Source: JBCDBH01 sp039184055
GTDB lineage: Bacteria > Acidobacteriota > Thermoanaerobaculia > Multivoradales > J023
Assembly: GCA_039184055.1 (NCBI GenBank)
Contig: JBCDBH010000155.1
Coordinates: forward strand, 1-13,320
Length of the DNA: 13,320 nucleotides
Reading direction: 5' to 3'
Part shown: positions 13,145 through 13,320 of the stretch, one piece after another
Position numbering within the stretch: the stretch's first letter is position 1
Layout of the letters: each line of letters begins with the position of its first letter
Notes under the pieces: model-generated
The model's input: only the letters and a program-made list of their open reading frames with translations
Database searches by the model: none
Told to the model about the DNA's origin: nothing
Translations under genes and position numbers: made by a program

Positions 13145-13320
13145 GTGAATCAAAGACGCTTTCCTTGGCTCATTCTGGTCATCCTCGCCGTCATCGCGAT
13201 CGGGTCGATGCTGGTCGCGTTGTCACGCCTCCAGCAGGCATCGAACGGGCTGCCGATCTATGGATCGGTCCCCGAGTTCACCTTTACCAACCGTGATGGC
13301 TCGACCGTCGCCCTCACCGA
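13145..13320 (+). CDS. SCO1/SenC-family copper chaperone, 5' part
   Basis: The first 58 residues of a protein that runs out of the window. A basic start (MNQRRFPW) leads into one membrane anchor (LILVILAVIAIGSMLVAL, 9-26), then a linker and IYGSVPEFTFTNRDGSTVALT (38-58), the typical opening of the SCO/SenC thioredoxin-like domain. Such proteins insert copper into the CuA site of cytochrome c oxidase. The diagnostic CxxxC and distal His lie beyond the window end, so a related membrane-anchored redoxin is possible. Initiation at GTG 13145 is the only start in this frame after the TGA at 13112. Its place 30 bp behind ctaB supports the SCO reading. Confidence 0.8.
   Translation, partial: MNQRRFPWLILVILAVIAIGSMLVALSRLQQASNGLPIYGSVPEFTFTNRDGSTVALT

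Overview
The window reads as a chromosomal segment of a GC-rich, aerobic, Gram-negative-type bacterium. Aerobic respiration is suggested by a heme O synthase gene (ctaB) followed by the start of a SCO/SenC-type cytochrome oxidase copper-assembly gene. No rRNA or other phylogenetic marker is present. The mix of a eukaryote-like lysine-ketoglutarate reductase, a CckA-like hybrid kinase and several alpha/beta hydrolases would fit Acidobacteriota or a similar GC-rich environmental lineage, but that placement is a low-confidence inference.

Region 1 (1-2150) is accessory and partly decayed. It opens with a compact toxin-antitoxin pair (122-748; antitoxin stop and toxin GTG abut) preceded by a 15-bp dyad that is a natural autoregulatory operator. 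About 590 bases with no convincing gene follow, then a small unrecognised ORF (1339-1569). Next comes a 41-42 bp tandem repeat array (about 1621-1845) whose core is a 6-3-6 dyad, with at least one compensatory change. Last are a strong hairpin (1925-1959) and, on the minus strand, the 3' remnant of what looks like a PQQ/beta-propeller-type gene (1970-2146).

Region 2 (2270-5164) holds three alpha/beta hydrolases of three different subfamilies: a membrane-anchored plus-strand enzyme, a minus-strand hormone-sensitive-lipase-type esterase whose stop codon abuts the first (TGATCA), and a plus-strand COG4757-like protein. The second and third are divergent from a short shared promoter region.

Region 3 (5115-11892) is a minus-strand block in the order thiolase, monofunctional lysine-ketoglutarate reductase, soluble three-PAS hybrid histidine kinase, then, after 136 bp, a CPA2-type cation/proton antiporter with a signal peptide and a His/Asp-rich periplasmic segment. 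Gaps of 25 and 8 bp make the first three genes a likely operon. A lysine-catabolism plus CoA-thiolysis theme is plausible for the first two.

Region 4 (11893-13320) is a divergent intergenic region followed by ctaB and the 5' end of a SCO gene on the plus strand, a cytochrome oxidase biogenesis cluster that continues past the window.

I see no CRISPR array, prophage, intact insertion sequence, tRNA or rRNA. The most unusual signals are the symmetric 41-bp repeat array, the His-rich antiporter, and the orphan lysine-ketoglutarate reductase packaged with a thiolase and a sensor kinase.
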